DNA of 64,000 nt from positions 1,151,206 through 1,215,205 of the forward strand of contig JAPDFW010000081.1 of the NCBI GenBank assembly GCA_028826165.1, in the 5' to 3' direction. This stretch comes from Anaeramoeba ignava (Eukaryota; Metamonada; Anaeramoebidae). Below the pieces are notes generated by a model. The model ran no database searches. It was not told the origin of the DNA and saw only the letters and a program-made list of their open reading frames with translations. Below, one piece after another: positions 1-11,031 of this stretch. Numbering within the stretch: the first letter of the stretch is position 1; each line of letters opens with the position of its first letter. A program made the translations under genes and the position numbers.

Positions 1-649
1 TTTGGATTTTGGTTAATTTATTGATTTTTGTTTCTTTTCTTGATTCTCCTAATCCAAGTTGACCAAATTGATTATATCCGCATCCAAATAATTCTTGATT
101 TGAATTTAAAAGAAAAACATGATTTGAAGAATTTCCTGAAAATATTTTAGAAACATTTTTCATCATTAAAATTGGTTTTTCTGTTTTTTTAAGTTTTTCA
201 GAATCAAAACCAAGTTGACCAAAATCATTTGAACCAATTCCATAAGCATTTTGATTTGAAGTTAATAAGTAAATTGAATTGTATCCAGAAACAATATCTT
301 GAATTATTCTATCATTTTTATCTTCAATTAATGATGAAATATTGATAAATTGATTTGGATTTTTTGGATTTATATCTCTTCCTTTGGCAAATACATTTCC
401 TTCTATTGTTAAAATAGTTTCGTTTGCCCAACCAACAGATACTTTTTGAATATTTTCAATTTGTATTTTTTGAGGATTTTGGTTTAAATATGTTTCATTT
501 AAATATTCTATTGCTTTTCCATTTTTAAAAAGGAAAATTGTTGAAAAATAACTTGTTGAAATTTGTTTAATTTGTTTTTCATTTTCATTTTCATTTTCAT
601 TTTCATTTTCATTTTCATTTTCATTTTCATTTTTAAAAATGAATTGAAT
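1..649 (-). pseudogene. RCC1-BTB family copy, 5' end missing, runs off the left edge
   Basis: The minus strand stays open from about 649 down to base 1. It reads an (EN)n tract followed by RCC1-type repeats nearly identical to the intact copy at 6476-8347, including FSTIFLFKNGKAIEYLNE, GNVFAKG, LLTSNQNAYGIGSN and SSNHVFLLNSNQELFGCGY. The intact paralogues begin about 25 residues earlier with MNDCLFFG or MNEILFFG and reach PIQFKFENEN. Here the codon before IQF is TAA and no initiating ATG lies in frame upstream, so the normal start is lost. The first in-frame methionines come only in the ILMMKNVSKIF segment. The remaining coding sequence shows no other break, so the loss looks recent. An unseen upstream exon is possible but no paralogue has one. 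The 3' part lies outside the window. Confidence 0.75.
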
Positions 650-1286
650 TTAAGTATCTTTTTTTTTTAAAAGGAAAAAAGCAAATTTATTCCCGATCAT
701 GTACTGACTCAGAATTGTTTTATTGAAATTTTTTTATTTTTATACCCCTAAAAAAAAAAAAGCAAAAAATTAAAAAGATATTTTAAGACAATTTAAATAA
801 TTATTCAAAAACAATTTCTTCTTTTTTTTTTTATTATAAATTAAATTAAATTGCGATCATAAAAGAAAATAAGAAAAAAAAACTTAAGTTATTTTTCACT
901 TAATGAAAAAAGCAAAAAGTAAAATTCGTTTCTTTTGTTTTGATTTGAAGTTAATAAATGAAATTTAATTTTAAATTTGTTAAGTGCGAAAATGAATTTT
1001 TTAATTAATTTTAAGGGGATTAAATAACTTGAGGAAAGAAAGAATTTATTAAAACAAACAAAAATGATTTAAAAAGAAACAAAAATTTTTTTTTTTTTGA
1101 AATTTGATCATTTAAAAAAAAAAAACAAATAAGAAAATTTACATTTTTTCATTTTGAAAATTCAATTCTAAATTGATTTTTTTTTTCTTTCAAAGTAAGA
1201 AAACAAGAGTTCTTTGTTGTTTTGAATTCTTCTCAATTAAATTAATATTGTTTTTTTTTCTATTTTATTCAACTCACAAAAAAGAG
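650..1286. other. Non-coding AT-rich spacer between divergent genes
   Basis: Mostly A and T homopolymer runs. It contains one of the few GC-containing stretches outside genes (around 690-715), but I see no gene, tRNA-like fold or tandem array. The last part is the presumed promoter and 5' UTR of the receptor gene starting at 1287. Confidence 0.5.
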
Positions 1287-4200
1287 ATGATGAACAAAAA
1301 AACAATCATTTTGCTTTTTTTTTTGATTCAAATAATCCAGAGTTACAAAATCAAATTTGAATCATCAGGTGACGAAACTTATGTTTGGAAAGAGGTATTC
1401 AATCAATTCCCAAGTTCTACTGGTAATACATATGGAAGGGGGAAAGCAATCAATCAAGATATGGCTGCAGTAGGAGATGATTACAAAGTCATAGTGTATA
1501 TTTTCAAATATGATGGAACAAATTGGCAATATATACAAAATATCACTGGAGAGGCAGATTCACGATTCGGACTCAATGTCGACTTTTCAGCAGATTCAAG
1601 TCTTTTGGCAATTAGCGCACATAGCAATAGTAAATTTTTCATTTACAGCTGGACAGGTAGTGAATATGTTCAGAGGGATGTAATAACAGGAGATTACGGT
1701 TCCTATTTGGGGCTAAGCCTTTCTTTAACAGGAGATGGAAACAGAATTGCTGTTGGAACGATGTTTTATGGAGTTGGTATTTTCGAATATGCATCTGGAA
1801 ATTGGACTTCAACAAAAGTTCTAACCGAAACTGGTTCTAGTTCTTATGGTTATGTTGTTGCAATTTCAAAAAATGGAGAAATTCTTCTTGTTGGAGATCA
1901 ATCCGAAAATACTACTTATGTTTATTCATATGATAGTGGACAATGGAATAATATTCAAAATCTAACAAGAGAGAATAAATTTGGTTATTCTCTTTCAATT
2001 TGTGATGATGGAAGTGTTTTTGTTGTTGGAACATACTACTCTAATGCAGCCTTTATTTACAGAAAAAATGGAGCAACTTATGATCTAGATAAGTCACTTT
2101 CTGGCACAATCAGTACGTCATTTGGGATGGTTATCGCAATCAACGAAGATGGAAATGAAGTCCTTGTTGGGAATTCTGACACGTCGAGTGTCTATGTTTA
2201 TATCTATCAATCAGGTGATTGGGTTGAACAGCCTGTGATGAAGCCTTCTTCTTATTCTTATAGTTTTGGTTCTACAGTTGAAATATCAGGAAACTGGTCT
2301 ATTGTAACCAAATCTAATTCACCTCGTGGCGTTTACATCTTGGAACAATCTATTCTAACTGGGCCTGGAATTGAATTGGTAAATTGCACTTCTTTGTATT
2401 CCAAATTTAAATGTTATTGGACTCAACCTGAAAATGATGTCTCTCTTCAATTCCAAATTGATTATGGTTACGATTGGACAACCATCCAAAATCCCAGTTT
2501 TGATTCATCAGTAAATGTGTTCTATGAAGAATTTACTTCTCAAAATTATTCTGAAATTTATGGGAATGAAGAATATTCAATTCAAATCAAAGCTTGTAAT
2601 TTAACAACATCAGAATGTGGAAATCCAACAACACCAACAACTTTAACAACAATGATTGATGCTGTGGAAGATTTTGAATTAACTGCACTTGTTGATACAA
2701 TCAATGTTTCTTGGACTCCTCCTGATGTTCGAATTATTGGAGGTGTTCCTCATCTTTATCAGTATTTAATTTTAGTCGATGGACCAGATTTTCATGTTTA
2801 TACTCCCAGTAATGATTCAACTTTTTATGAAGCTACAGGTTTAACTTGTGGAGAAATTTACACTGTCTATATGATACCCTGTAGAACATTTATTTGTGGT
2901 GTAGGTGATGCAGGCGAAATGGTCTATGATGAAATTCAAGTTGGATTTGGTCCAGTTTTTGATCTTAAGTGTTCAGTCTCAGATATTTTAGATGTTCATT
3001 GTTCTTGGCTTCCTCCTAATAGTTCTGTTGCTCCTTCTTATTATAATCTTACTTCTCAATCAGGTTCACTTCTTGATTTTCAATCATTTAATGTTTCTGA
3101 TTTATCTTTCAATTTCTCAGTTAATCTCCCAAATCAATATTATCAAATTAATGTTTCAGCTTGTGCTTCAAATGGTGGTTGTGGTGTTATTTCTTCTTTT
3201 CAAATTAGAATTGCAGATATTCCTCATCCAAATATTATAAGTTCATATTCTGGAATTGAGTTAATTCAAATTACTTTTTCTCAAGTTTCTCAAGCAAAAG
3301 CTTATTTAGTTACAATAGATGATCATTTATCTTGGATAAATTTTTCTTCATTAATTCCAAATGGAAATGAAATGATTGGAACAATTAATCAATTAGATGG
3401 AAATGTTGAATATGGAGTTGCAGTTAGAGGATGCACTGATTCAAGTTGCCAACCTCAATATCTAGGTGATTCAAGTGCAACAATTTCAATTAAAGCTCAA
3501 TTAGGAAACATAACTGGATTAACTTGTAGTTCTTCGATTTGTGGATTTGATTGTGAATGGGATTCATTAGAATTATCAGAAGGATTACAAGCAATTTCAT
3601 TTTGGTTTAATCAAAATTTAACTTGTTTGAATAAATCATCAACAACTTTATCACTTACAGGATTACTTGGAGGTGCAAATTATGATATTTATGTATCTGC
3701 TTCTGCTGATCCAGATTGTGAATCAAGTAATTATTCAGGTTTAAATGCATCAACTTCAATTACGACTCAAAAAATACCTTCTCCTTCAATTATTCAATCA
3801 AATTCCAAACCTGATGAAATTGAATTGATTTTCACAAATTTAATTCAAGCAAAATCTTATTTAGTTTCTATTGATAACCAGCAAACTTGGATAAGTTTTT
3901 CTTCATTAATTCCAAATGGAGAAGCAATAATTGGATTAATTGATAATATATCTGGAAATGTTGAATATGAAGTTGCTGTTAGAGGATGTAGTGATTCAAG
4001 TTGTACATTTGAATATTTAGGTGATCCAAGTGAATCAATTCCAGTTAAAGCTCAATTATCAAATATAACTGGATTAAATTGTTCAGCAACAAGTTGTGGA
4101 TTTGAATGTACTTGGGATTCAATAGATTCATCAGGAATAGAGGCATTTGCCATTATAATTAATCTTTTATTAACTAATCAACAATTAAAATCTATTGATC

Positions 4201-6218
4201 AAACTCAATCAATTTGTTTAGACAAATCATCAACTAATTTTTCAATTTCTAATTTAACTGGAGGTGCAAAATATGAAATTACAATATTTGCATCTGCTGA
4301 TCCAGATTGTAAACCAAATGATTATTCAGGTTTAAATTTTACATTTGAAATTACAACTGATAAATTACCTGCTCCTTCAATTATTCAATCAAATTCCAAA
4401 GTTGAAGAAATTGAATTAATTTTTTCAAAATTATCTGCAGCAAAATCTTATTTAGTTTCTATTGATAACAAACAAACTTGGATAAGTTTTTCTTCATTAA
4501 TTTCAAATGGAACTGAAATGATTGGAACAATTAATCAATTAGATGGAAATGTTGAATATGAAGTTGCTGTTAGAGGATGTAGTGATTTAATTTGTCAAAC
4601 TCAAAATTTAGGTGATTCAAGTACAACAATTTCAATTAAACCCAAATTAGGAAATATAACAGGATTTAATTGTAATCCAATAATTTGTGGATTTGAATGT
4701 GAATGGAATCCATTAGAATTATCAACAGGATTAAATGGATATTCATTATCTTATGGTTCAAAATCAATTTGTTTAGACAAATCATCAACTAATTTTTCAA
4801 TTTCAAATTTAATTGGAGGTGCAAAATATGAAATTACAATATTTGCATCTGCTGATCCAAATTGTAAACCAAATGATTATTCAGGCTTAAATTTTACATT
4901 TGAAATTACAACTGATAAATTACCTGCTCCTTCAATTATTCAATCAAATTCCAAAGTTGAAGAAATTGAATTAATTTTTTCAAAATTATCTGCAGCAAAA
5001 TCTTATTTAGTTTCTATTGATAACAAACAAACTTGGATAACTTTTTCTTCATTAATTTCAAATGGAAATAAAATGACTGGAACAATTAATCAATTAGATG
5101 GAAATGTTGAATATGAAGTTGCTGTTAGAGGATGTAGTGATTCAATTTGCACATTTGAATATTTAGGATATTCAAGTGCAACAATTTCAATTAAACCCAA
5201 ATTAGGAAATATAACAGGATTTAATTGTAATCCAATAATTTGTGGATTTGAATGTGAATGGAATCCATTAGAATTATCAACAGGATTAAATGGATATTCA
5301 TTATCTTATGGTTCAAAATCAATTTGTTTAGACAAATCATCAACTAATTTTTCAATTTCTAATTTAACTGGAGGTGCAAAATATGAAATTACAATATTTG
5401 CATCTGCTGATCCAAATTGTAAACCAAATGATTATTCAGGCTTATCTTCAATAATTAAAATTGAAACTAATAAATTACCTGCTCCTTCAATTATTCAATC
5501 AAATTCCAAAGTTGAAGAAATTGAATTAATTTTCACAAAATTATCTGAAGCAAAATCTTATTTAGTTTCTATTGATGGAAGAATGACTTGGATAAATTTC
5601 ACAACATTAATTTCGAATGGAAATGAAATGATCGGAACAATTAATCAATTAGATGGAAATTTTGAATATCAAGTTTCTGTTGTAGGATGCATTGATTTAA
5701 TTTGTCAAACTCAAAATTTAGGATATCCAAGTACAACAATTTCAATTAAACCCAAATTAGGAAATATAACAGGATTTAATTGTAATCCAATAATTTGTGG
5801 ATTTGAATGTGAATGGAATCCATTAGAATTATCAACAGGATTAAGTGGATATTCATTATCTTATGGTTCAGGATCAATTTGTGTTTCCAAATTAATGAAT
5901 CAAATTTCAATTTTCAATTTAATTGGAGGAGAAAATTATGAAATTACAATATTTGCATCTGGTGATTGGAAATGTGAATCAAGTGAATATTCAGGAGCAA
6001 ATACAACAACTTCAATTACAACTATTGCAGCACCAACACAAGAAGCAACTGAAAGTTCATCTAATACAAAAGTAATTATTCCAGCAGTAATTGTTCCTAT
6101 TGTTGTAGTTGCCATTATCATTATCATTATAATGTGGATCAAAAGTAAATCCAAAAAAAGAAAAAATCAAAATCAACAAAATCAAAATAAAGAAATGGAA
6201 CTTTCAGATGATATTTAA
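1287..6218 (+). CDS. Large type I membrane protein: FG-GAP-like propeller plus Fn3-like repeats
   Basis: 1643 residues from the ATG at 1287. An upstream in-frame ATG at 1173 would place 38 unlikely residues before a clear signal peptide (MMNKKTIILLFFLIQIIQS), so 1287 is preferred. Residues ~30-360 hold about seven FG-GAP/integrin-alpha-like blades with the recurring pattern FGxxVxISxDGxxxxVG. Residues ~375-1590 are cysteine-bearing fibronectin-III-like modules rich in N-glycosylation sequons. A single transmembrane helix near residues 1608-1632 (VIIPAVIVPIVVVAIIIII) is followed by a short basic, Gln/Asn-rich tail. The architecture suggests a cell-surface adhesion or recognition receptor; ligand and pathway cannot be read from sequence. 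A shorter paralogue (1079 aa) lies at 46917-50156. Single exon. RCC1-BTB genes flank it on both sides on the opposite strand. Confidence 0.85.
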   Translation: MMNKKTIILLFFLIQIIQSYKIKFESSGDETYVWKEVFNQFPSSTGNTYGRGKAINQDMAAVGDDYKVIVYIFKYDGTNWQYIQNITGEADSRFGLNVDFSADSSLLAISAHSNSKFFIYSWTGSEYVQRDVITGDYGSYLGLSLSLTGDGNRIAVGTMFYGVGIFEYASGNWTSTKVLTETGSSSYGYVVAISKNGEILLVGDQSENTTYVYSYDSGQWNNIQNLTRENKFGYSLSICDDGSVFVVGTYYSNAAFIYRKNGATYDLDKSLSGTISTSFGMVIAINEDGNEVLVGNSDTSSVYVYIYQSGDWVEQPVMKPSSYSYSFGSTVEISGNWSIVTKSNSPRGVYILEQSILTGPGIELVNCTSLYSKFKCYWTQPENDVSLQFQIDYGYDWTTIQNPSFDSSVNVFYEEFTSQNYSEIYGNEEYSIQIKACNLTTSECGNPTTPTTLTTMIDAVEDFELTALVDTINVSWTPPDVRIIGGVPHLYQYLILVDGPDFHVYTPSNDSTFYEATGLTCGEIYTVYMIPCRTFICGVGDAGEMVYDEIQVGFGPVFDLKCSVSDILDVHCSWLPPNSSVAPSYYNLTSQSGSLLDFQSFNVSDLSFNFSVNLPNQYYQINVSACASNGGCGVISSFQIRIADIPHPNIISSYSGIELIQITFSQVSQAKAYLVTIDDHLSWINFSSLIPNGNEMIGTINQLDGNVEYGVAVRGCTDSSCQPQYLGDSSATISIKAQLGNITGLTCSSSICGFDCEWDSLELSEGLQAISFWFNQNLTCLNKSSTTLSLTGLLGGANYDIYVSASADPDCESSNYSGLNASTSITTQKIPSPSIIQSNSKPDEIELIFTNLIQAKSYLVSIDNQQTWISFSSLIPNGEAIIGLIDNISGNVEYEVAVRGCSDSSCTFEYLGDPSESIPVKAQLSNITGLNCSATSCGFECTWDSIDSSGIEAFAIIINLLLTNQQLKSIDQTQSICLDKSSTNFSISNLTGGAKYEITIFASADPDCKPNDYSGLNFTFEITTDKLPAPSIIQSNSKVEEIELIFSKLSAAKSYLVSIDNKQTWISFSSLISNGTEMIGTINQLDGNVEYEVAVRGCSDLICQTQNLGDSSTTISIKPKLGNITGFNCNPIICGFECEWNPLELSTGLNGYSLSYGSKSICLDKSSTNFSISNLIGGAKYEITIFASADPNCKPNDYSGLNFTFEITTDKLPAPSIIQSNSKVEEIELIFSKLSAAKSYLVSIDNKQTWITFSSLISNGNKMTGTINQLDGNVEYEVAVRGCSDSICTFEYLGYSSATISIKPKLGNITGFNCNPIICGFECEWNPLELSTGLNGYSLSYGSKSICLDKSSTNFSISNLTGGAKYEITIFASADPNCKPNDYSGLSSIIKIETNKLPAPSIIQSNSKVEEIELIFTKLSEAKSYLVSIDGRMTWINFTTLISNGNEMIGTINQLDGNFEYQVSVVGCIDLICQTQNLGYPSTTISIKPKLGNITGFNCNPIICGFECEWNPLELSTGLSGYSLSYGSGSICVSKLMNQISIFNLIGGENYEITIFASGDWKCESSEYSGANTTTSITTIAAPTQEATESSSNTKVIIPAVIVPIVVVAIIIIIIMWIKSKSKKRKNQNQQNQNKEMELSDDI
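4371..6030 (+). repeat. Three tandem 555-bp (185-aa) Fn3-like coding units
   Basis: The anchor LPAPSIIQSNSK recurs at 4371, 4926 and 5481, exactly 555 bp apart. Flanking DNA is nearly identical from unit to unit, including silent positions, so the units were duplicated or homogenised recently. A more diverged fourth member begins at about 3780, 591 bp upstream. The third unit diverges more at its 3' end, where it leads into the stalk and membrane helix. Confidence 0.9.
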
Positions 6219-6307
6219 TTCATCATTTCCCATTTCTCAATTTTTTTTCAATTCATCAATTCAAAAAAAAAAAGAATAAAAATCATTCCAAAAAAATCAT
6301 TTTTCTT

Positions 6308-6500
6308 TAATTTTTAATTTTGATTTTGATTTTAAATTTAATTTTGATTTTAATTTTAATTTTGATTTTAATTTTGATTTTAATTTTAATTTTGATTTTG
6401 ATTTTAATTTTGATTTTAATTTTAATTTTGATTTTGATTTTAATTTTGATTTTAATTTTGATTTTAATTTTGATTTTAATTTTGATTTTGATTTTGAAAT
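6308..6500. repeat. TTTTGA/TTTTAA hexamer array at the 3' end of an RCC1-BTB gene
   Basis: About 190 bp of alternating TTTTGA and TTTTAA hexamers. On the minus strand its edge encodes the last residues (QNQNQN) and stop of the RCC1-BTB protein at 6476-8347, so array and coding sequence overlap by about 25 bp. The 63-codon plus-strand frame inside it is not a gene. Confidence 0.9.
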
Positions 6501-8347
6501 TTCGTAATTAATAAATCAAATAAATTTGGATTTGTTTGATTTAATTGATTGATAAATTCTTTTGTTTTTTTCTTTTGTTCTTTCTTAATTTGATTTTGAT
6601 TATTAAATTTGTTAATTAATAAATCAAATAAATTTGGATTTGTTTGGCTTAATTGAAAATAATCAATTCCAATTTTAATTTCATTAATGATTTCTTGTGT
6701 AATTTGAATTTCATCTTTAATTTGATTTGAATAAATCCAATATTCAAATATTTGAAATGATTTATTACTTAATTCACTATAATCTGTAACTTTATTAGAA
6801 GTATCATTTGTTACAGATAAAAACATTCCTCGATATAATTCACTTCTCATTATTAATATTAATTTTGGAAATTTATATTGTTTTTCTTTTCTTTCAATAA
6901 TAAAATCTTTTTCATTTTCATTTTCATTTAAATAAATTCTTTTAATTGTTTCTTCAATTTTTTCATTTAAATTTATAATTTCTTTAATTTCAGAATATAA
7001 TTTTGGATTTATTATTCTGTTTGAATAAATCATTTCAAATATTTGATTTGATTCTTTAATTGATTTTTTTGAAATAATTTCTTTAAGTTTTTCAATTTCA
7101 TTTTCATTTTGATTTAATCTATATTTCAATATTAATTTATGAGCTTTGATTATTTCTCCATTTTCGGTTTTAAATGAAATATTGCAAAATTCTTTTCTTC
7201 TAAATAGTTTTATCAAATCTTCTTCAAGATTGGAAAAAGGAGGAGAAGAATAATAAAGAAATGAATTGTTTTCTCCACAAGAAAGATGATAATTAGAAAC
7301 TTCTTCATTAAATCTTAATTTAGGAAGTTCAATTTGAATTGGAATTAATTGATTTTTTGTATCTCCAGTTCCTAATTCACCAAAATAATTATGCCCAAAT
7401 CCTATCAATTTTGGTTTAGATGTTAAAATCAAAGTATGGTTTTCACCAACAGAAAAATCAAGAATATTATCATCATTTTCAAATAAAGATGATTTGATTT
7501 CAGTAAATTCATAAGTATCTTCTCCGTATTTTTTGCCAAGTCCATTGTATTGATAATTTCCACATGAATAAAGTTTTCTTTTTGTTTTAAATTCAATCAA
7601 CATTATTGAATGCCAACCTCCACATTTAATATCAATTATTTTACCTTTTGGAATATTTTGGATTTTGGTTAATTTTTGGATTTTTGATTTCTCTTTTTTT
7701 GATTCTCCTAATCCAAGTTTACCATAAAAATTGTATCCGCATCCAAATAATTCTTGATTTGAATTTAAAAGAAAAACATGATTTGAAGAATTTCCTGAAA
7801 ATATTTTAGAAACATTTTTCATCATTAAAATTGGTTTTTTTGTTTTTTTGTATGTAAGAGAACGAAAATTAAATGTTTCAACTCCTGAAAAAAATGAATA
7901 AGCATTTTGATTTGAAGTTAATAAATAAATTGATTCAGATCCAGAAACAATATCTTCAATTATTCTATCATTTGTATCTTCAATTAATGATGAAATATTG
8001 ATAAATTGATTTGAATCAGTATCTTTTCCTTTGGCAAATACATTTCCTTCTATTGTTAAAATAGCTTCATTTTGAAAACCAACAGATACTTTTTGAATAT
8101 TTTCTTCAATTTGGATTTTTTGAGGATTTTGATTTAAATATGTTTCATTTAAATATTCTATTGCTTTTCCATTTTTAAAAAGGAAAATTGTTGAAAAGAA
8201 ACTTGATGAAATTTGTTTAATTTGTTTTTCATTTTCATTTTCATTTTCATTTTCAAATTTAAATTGAATTGGATTTGTTATTCTTTCTGGTTCATTTTTT
8301 AAAAGTTTTGAATATTTATTTGAACCAAAAAATAAAATTTCATTCAT
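6476..8347 (-). CDS. RCC1-repeat protein with two C-terminal BTB domains
   Basis: 623 residues, single exon, starting MNEILFFGSNKYSK. Residues ~1-365 form RCC1-type seven-bladed-propeller repeats (GSNKYSK, CGYNFYGKLGLGE, CGNYQYNGLG, GFGHNYFGELGTGD). Residues ~385-465 are a BTB/POZ fold (FCNISFKTENGEIIKAHKLI) and ~490-590 a second one (LILIMRSELYRGMFLSV). RCC1-BTB proteins are commonly adaptors for cullin-3 ligases or small-GTPase signalling; that is family knowledge, not shown here. An (EN)n tract follows PIQFKF. The C-terminus carries a tandem duplication: QTNPNLFDLLI occurs twice, separated by a KKEQKKKTKEF linker. The other copies have it once. Close paralogues lie at 43018, 44917 and 50285. 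Confidence 0.9.
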   Translation of the reverse strand: MNEILFFGSNKYSKLLKNEPERITNPIQFKFENENENENEKQIKQISSSFFSTIFLFKNGKAIEYLNETYLNQNPQKIQIEENIQKVSVGFQNEAILTIEGNVFAKGKDTDSNQFINISSLIEDTNDRIIEDIVSGSESIYLLTSNQNAYSFFSGVETFNFRSLTYKKTKKPILMMKNVSKIFSGNSSNHVFLLNSNQELFGCGYNFYGKLGLGESKKEKSKIQKLTKIQNIPKGKIIDIKCGGWHSIMLIEFKTKRKLYSCGNYQYNGLGKKYGEDTYEFTEIKSSLFENDDNILDFSVGENHTLILTSKPKLIGFGHNYFGELGTGDTKNQLIPIQIELPKLRFNEEVSNYHLSCGENNSFLYYSSPPFSNLEEDLIKLFRRKEFCNISFKTENGEIIKAHKLILKYRLNQNENEIEKLKEIISKKSIKESNQIFEMIYSNRIINPKLYSEIKEIINLNEKIEETIKRIYLNENENEKDFIIERKEKQYKFPKLILIMRSELYRGMFLSVTNDTSNKVTDYSELSNKSFQIFEYWIYSNQIKDEIQITQEIINEIKIGIDYFQLSQTNPNLFDLLINKFNNQNQIKKEQKKKTKEFINQLNQTNPNLFDLLITKFQNQNQN

Positions 8348-8402
8348 TTTTGAAAAGAAAAAAAAAAAAAAAATGAAAAAATGAAAAAATAATTTTTGAG
8401 AA

Positions 8403-10895
8403 TTAATTCTTAAATTTGAAAATTTTTGATTTTGGGTTAATTTGATAAAAATCAGCTAATTCAAATATTTCATCAATTTCAGATGTAGTAAAAGAATTGA
8501 AATCAAATCTGTCGGTATAAAAAAATTGAATTAATTTTTCAAGAATATAAAATGGAGTATTTCGATAATCATGAACTTGATTTGATTGGTCTGAAACAGA
8601 AAGAAACATTCCTTTAAATAATTCACTTCTTGCAGCAAGAATTGTTTTATGGGCACGAATTTGTCGATTTTCTACCATTATTGTAAAATCTTTTGAATTT
8701 TCATCGAAATATAAATCATGAAAATTTTGTAAAAAATCTGTTTTTGGATCTTGAATTCTTTGTTCGAAATTATCCATTTCTGTTTGTTGGAAAATTTCTT
8801 TTAATAAAAGAGTATCTTTGACTTTTCCAGTATAAATCCATTCCATAAAAATATCAATCTCTTGTTTGGATCTATCCATGAGAACATTTTTAATGACTTC
8901 AATTGAAACTTTTAATCTTGCTTGAAGAATGATTCTATGAAATTTACAAGATTTGTAATCACTTGATAAAAACTCTTCATCACAAAATTCATTGCTATTA
9001 TAACAATTCCATAAATCTTGAGCCAATCCTTCAATTTTCTAAATGAGAAATTAAAATATTTATTAAAATATTAATTAAAATATTAATTAAAATATTAATT
9101 ATAATATTTATTAAAATATTTATTAAAATATTTATTAAAATATTTATTATAATATTTTAATTAATATTTATTAAAATATTTATTAAAATATTTATTAAAA
9201 TATTTATTAAAATATTTATTAAAATATTTATTAAAATATTTATTAAAATATTTATTATAATATTTATTAAAATATTTATTAAAATATTTATTAAAATATT
9301 TTACAGTTATAATATTTATTAAAATATTAATTAAAATATTAAAATATTTATTAAAATATTTATTAAAATATTTATTATAATATTTATTAAAATATTTATT
9401 AAAATATTATTTATTAAAATATTTATTAAAATATTTATTAAAATATTTATTATAATATTTATTAAAATATTTATTAAAATATTAAAATATTTATTTAATA
9501 TTGGTTAAAATATTTAAAAATATTTATTAAATATTTTAACATAAAATATTTATTAAAATATTTATTAAAATATTTACAGTTTCTTTTGTTTTAATAAAAC
9601 TTGAATAAGATCCACAAACAATACTAATATTATGATAAGGTTTAATTTCATTAATTTTCAATTCAACTGGAACATAAATAGGTTCTTTATTTCCTTGTCC
9701 AAATTGACCATAAGAACCAAGACCAAACATAAGAATTTTATTGTTTTTCAATTTTAGAAGTGAGAATTGAGATCCAGAATCCATTGTTTGAATTTGTTGG
9801 TCAGGATAACTTAAAAGTAATTCAAAATTTGTAACATCTCCTTTATTCCCTAATCCTGTATATTTTGTATATCCTGCTGAATATAATTCTTGTCCTTCTC
9901 CTTTGCGCATTAAAATCAATGTGTGACAATATCCACATGAAATATTGATGATTTCTTCTCCTGGAAATTGAGGTAAAGCTTTTAATTCTTTTTGTGTTGT
10001 ATGATTTCCAAGTCCAAGATGTCCATATCCATTATATCCACAAACATATAAAACATTATCATCTTTTATCATAAGCATTTGTTGTGAATAAATTCCTGTA
10101 AAAAATCTTTTCACATTTTTCTGAATTAAACTTGGTTTTTCACCTCTTTTCCAGGGTAAATTAGTATAAGTTAGAAGAGTATATCCACATCCATATAAAT
10201 CTCCATTTCTATTTTTAAATTAAATATTAAATTAAATATTAAATTAAATATTAAAATAAATATTGAAATAAATATTAAAATAAATATTGAAATAAATATT
10301 AAATATTAAATTAAATATTAAAATAAATATTAAATTAAATATTGAAATAAATATTAAATATTAAATTAAATATTAAAATAAATATTAAAATAAATATTAA
10401 ATTGAAATAAATAATAAATTAAATATTAAATCAATATTAAATTAAATTTAAATCAAATATTTACGAAAAATAAAAATAAGAACTATCTGATCCTGCATAA
10501 ATTTTTTTAACATTTTTCAAAGAATCAATTTTTGTTGGTTTATCTCTAAATGAACTATCACCATGACCTAATTCGAAATCAGAATTATTTAACCAAGAAT
10601 AAACATCTCCATCAGTAGTTAAAGCTAAAAAATGATTTTGACCAGCTTTAATAGTTTTAATTTCATCATCTAATTTAAAAGTATTAGGATAACTTCCAAG
10701 TTGAATAAGAACATTATCTTCTGTTAAAAAAAGACTGTTTTGATAACCACAAGCAACTTTATAAACTGAAGTGTTTGCAAATCGAGTAACTTTTGTAAAA
10801 TCAACAACATCTTTCGCAGGAACATTTTCAAGAGGAAGTTGATTGTTTCCATTCATTCCTGAAACAAAAAAATACTTGGATTCTTCATATTCCAT
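8403..10895 (-). CDS. Diverged RCC1-BTB protein, three exons
   Basis: Three exons join in phase: 10895-10465, 10208-9578 and 9038-8403 (1698 nt, 565 aa). Both introns begin GTAAATATTT and end AG. The first junction rebuilds YFYFS/NGDLYGCG and the second KTKET/KIEGLAQDLW. Exon 1 and exon 2 hold RCC1-like repeats (VSGMNGNNQL, CGYNGYGHLGLGN, AGYTKYTGLGNKGD, FGLGSYGQFGQGN). Exon 3 holds two BTB-like segments (FCDEEFLSSDYKSCKFHRII and FTIMVENRQIRAHKTILAAR). It has the same architecture as the intronless copies but is strongly diverged, lacks the (EN)n tract and has richer codon variety, so it is the older or more constrained member. It is divergently arranged with eIF2 gamma, with 136 bp between the starts. 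Confidence 0.85.
9039..9577 (-). repeat. Intron 2 of the diverged RCC1-BTB gene: AATATTT/ATTAA array
   Basis: 539-bp intron filled with 12-bp AAATATTTATTA-type units. The repeat starts right at the 5' splice site. At about 9301-9305 an internal ACTGTAAAATATT closely resembles the exon-intron junction (ACT/GTAAATATTTT), as if the edge had been copied into the array. AT-only apart from such interruptions. Confidence 0.85.
10209..10464 (-). repeat. Intron 1 of the diverged RCC1-BTB gene: TTTAATATTTAAT array
   Basis: 256-bp intron made of imperfect AAATTAAATATT and AAATAAATATTG units. The motif differs from that of intron 2 of the same gene. Confidence 0.85.
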
Positions 10896-11031
10896 TTCAA
10901 ATTAAAAATTCAAATAAAACAAAAGAGAAAAGCGAAAAAAAAAATGAAAAAACGTCATTTAATTTTTAATTTAATTTTTAATTTAATTTTTCATTTTTTT
11001 CATTTTTCATTTTTTTATTTACAAAATTATT
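10896..11031. promoter_or_regulatory. Compact bidirectional promoter region
   Basis: The 136 bp between the ATG codons of the diverged RCC1-BTB gene (minus) and eIF2 gamma (plus) must hold both promoters. It contains TTTTTTCATTTTTCATTTTT on the plus strand near the eIF2 gamma start and the matching AAAATGAAAAAAC on the other side. This T-rich CATT motif recurs upstream of most genes in the window. Confidence 0.5.
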
